Of a DNA stretch of 64,000 nt, positions 62,967-64,000 are shown in pieces. The DNA comes from Acetobacter aceti NBRC 14818. Lineage in GTDB: Bacteria > Pseudomonadota > Alphaproteobacteria > Acetobacterales > Acetobacteraceae. Positions within the stretch are counted from its first letter, which is position 1, and every line of letters begins with the position of its first letter. The stretch covers positions 2,614,501 through 2,678,500 of the forward strand of contig NZ_AP023410.1 in the NCBI RefSeq assembly GCF_000193495.2, written 5' to 3'. The position numbers were made by a program, and so were the translations under genes. The notes under the pieces were generated by a model that was not told the origin of the DNA, made no database searches, and saw only the letters and a program-made list of their open reading frames with translations.

Positions 62967-64000
62967 TCAGAAGTCCGCTTTGATAGATCCGAAAGCAGTC
63001 CGAGGCATGCCAAGTAGCATTGACTGGTAACTGTAGCCGCTTGATGAATCAAGCGGATTTCCGTTTTCACCCATAGTCGCAATGTAAGTCTGGTTTGTGA
63101 TGTTATTCAGGTTGAAGGCCAATGTCAGTCCTTTAACGAAACCGCCAAGGGGAGGGGAATGGTCTGCTGGTTTCTTGACGTGCCACTGAAGGCCCAGGTT
63201 TGCAAGCCAGTAACCTGGCGCATGAAGTTCTCCAGAATAATCGTAGTTTCTGTGGCTAAGATAATTCCCCTCGATGTAGAAACTCAGGCTGCGCCAGTCG
63301 TAGGCGAGATTGGCCTTATACATGAAGCGGGGATAATTGACGACCTGCTGGCCTTTTGTCCGGTATATAGTTCCCTGCTGCGTGATATTATTATCATAAA
63401 CAGCATGATTGTAGCTTATGCTGTTGGAGATGGACAGATTGCGGACAGGACGGATCACGAACTGGACGTCCACACCGTTCATTGTCACGCTACCAACATT
63501 CGCAACCGCTGACACCGGATTGATGACAGGGCCGGATGTGATCTGCTGCAGACGATTGAAGAAGTTTGTGCGGTAAGCATAGACTGATGCATCCATCAGA
63601 CGATCGGAATAACGATAGCCTATTGCATAGGTCCAGTCTTTTTCAGGGCGAATGGACCCACGACTTGCATCGTAGGCGGCCTGTGTTACCGCAAAAGGAG
63701 ATGCTGAAAGCTTATACCCTGATTCCATGTAGTTGCGGGCATTTTCAGAGATATCAATAAAAATCTCATGATTTTTCAGGAAGCGATAATCGACGCCGAT
63801 ATGCGGCAGAAATGCTTTTGCTGTTGTGAGACTTTCACCGGAAGTAATGTCTCCTGCCGAGGTGTCGTAATAAGCAGTGCTCAGATAGCCATCGCCAACA
63901 CGTTGTGTGGACAGCAGTGACTTGAATCCGAAATGCAGGGCAAGATTCTGAATAGGACGGTAGGTGTCATTAACGAACGCGGTAAACGTGTTTGAATTAT
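62967..64000 (-). CDS. TonB-dependent outer-membrane receptor, N-terminus beyond window
   Basis: An uninterrupted minus-strand frame from the right window edge to 62967, about 344 codons. It shows the alternating strands of the C-terminal beta-barrel: PHIGVDYRFLKNHEIFIDISENARN, YAIGYRYSDRLMDASVYAYRTNF, VNGVDVQFVIRP-like strands, NITNQTYIA, and the terminal ...GSIKADF ending in Phe as outer-membrane barrels do. The plug domain and TonB box lie beyond position 64000. It imports an unknown siderophore or other large ligand; no partner transport gene is in view. Confidence 0.88.
   Translation of the reverse strand, partial: NSNTFTAFVNDTYRPIQNLALHFGFKSLLSTQRVGDGYLSTAYYDTSAGDITSGESLTTAKAFLPHIGVDYRFLKNHEIFIDISENARNYMESGYKLSASPFAVTQAAYDASRGSIRPEKDWTYAIGYRYSDRLMDASVYAYRTNFFNRLQQITSGPVINPVSAVANVGSVTMNGVDVQFVIRPVRNLSISNSISYNHAVYDNNITQQGTIYRTKGQQVVNYPRFMYKANLAYDWRSLSFYIEGNYLSHRNYDYSGELHAPGYWLANLGLQWHVKKPADHSPPLGGFVKGLTLAFNLNNITNQTYIATMGENGNPLDSSSGYSYQSMLLGMPRTAFGSIKADF

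Noticed and set aside
1-64000. CRISPR arrays, tRNA or rRNA genes
   Set aside because: No regularly spaced repeats and no recognisable cloverleaf or rRNA sequence were found in the intergenic regions.

Overview
The window looks like chromosomal DNA of an acetic acid bacterium (Acetobacteraceae, Alphaproteobacteria; an Acetobacter/Gluconobacter/Komagataeibacter-type organism). That is an inference from alphaproteobacterial core gene order (argS-SPOR-scpA-scpB; holA-lptE-leuS-DUF3576), a Hint-domain surface protein of the kind common in this family, and short palindromic intergenic repeats resembling those of this group. No rRNA, tRNA or CRISPR array was seen. Core blocks alternate with accessory blocks.

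Positions 1-11642 are accessory and rich in NAD(P)-dependent oxidoreductases: a partial aldo/keto reductase, several short-chain dehydrogenase/NmrA-type proteins, an SRPBCC protein, an O-methyltransferase, a darcynin-like protein, two LysR regulators, a TetR regulator divergent from an MFS exporter with a clear palindromic operator, and an alpha/beta hydrolase of the haloacetate dehalogenase type. A noncoding stretch with a strong hairpin and a terminator follows, then an STN-domain lipoprotein.

Positions 12454-27073 hold an aryl-polyene-type (type II PKS/FAS-like) pigment locus. A minus-strand operon with mostly overlapping or abutting start/stop codons runs ACP, AMP-ligase/dehydratase fusion, LpxL-like acyltransferase, LolA-like protein, MMPL/RND exporter, ketosynthase, chain-length-factor-like ketosynthase, dehydratase, ketoreductase and FAD-dependent oxidoreductase. 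A divergent arm encodes a membrane protein, a UbiE-like methyltransferase and an LTA-synthase-like phosphoglycerol transferase. A complete IS3-family element with 26-bp perfect inverted repeats and a 3-bp ATC duplication sits inside the AMP-ligase/dehydratase gene. Removing it and one ATC copy restores a single 549-codon frame, so the pathway is probably freshly inactivated.

Positions 27074-28297 are decayed sequence with an IS5-family remnant. A lipocalin-like gene and a divergent LysR follow. Positions 30009-39755 are core: argS, a SPOR protein, scpA, scpB, holA, lptE, leuS and a DUF3576 lipoprotein.

Positions 39822-48691 form a secretion island: a BTAD/SARP-type regulator, a Hint-domain surface protein, and, divergently, a small Cys-rich protein with a double-glycine leader followed by its own terminator, an HlyD-type adaptor and a C39-peptidase ABC exporter. 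This looks like an undescribed bacteriocin-like or cysteine-rich exoprotein system and is the most interesting candidate in the window.

Positions 48992-60649 encode an Mre11/SbcD-like nuclease plus SMC-like ATPase pair, prs, a histidine phosphatase, a CHRD protein, an acryloyl-CoA-reductase-type MDR, a RidA-family protein with an exact in-frame 36-bp tandem duplication, a His/Asp-rich secreted protein, an NmrA-like protein and an SGNH-type acyltransferase. Positions 60650-62966 are degraded (IS5 remnant, hydantoinase fragment). The window ends inside a TonB-dependent receptor gene.
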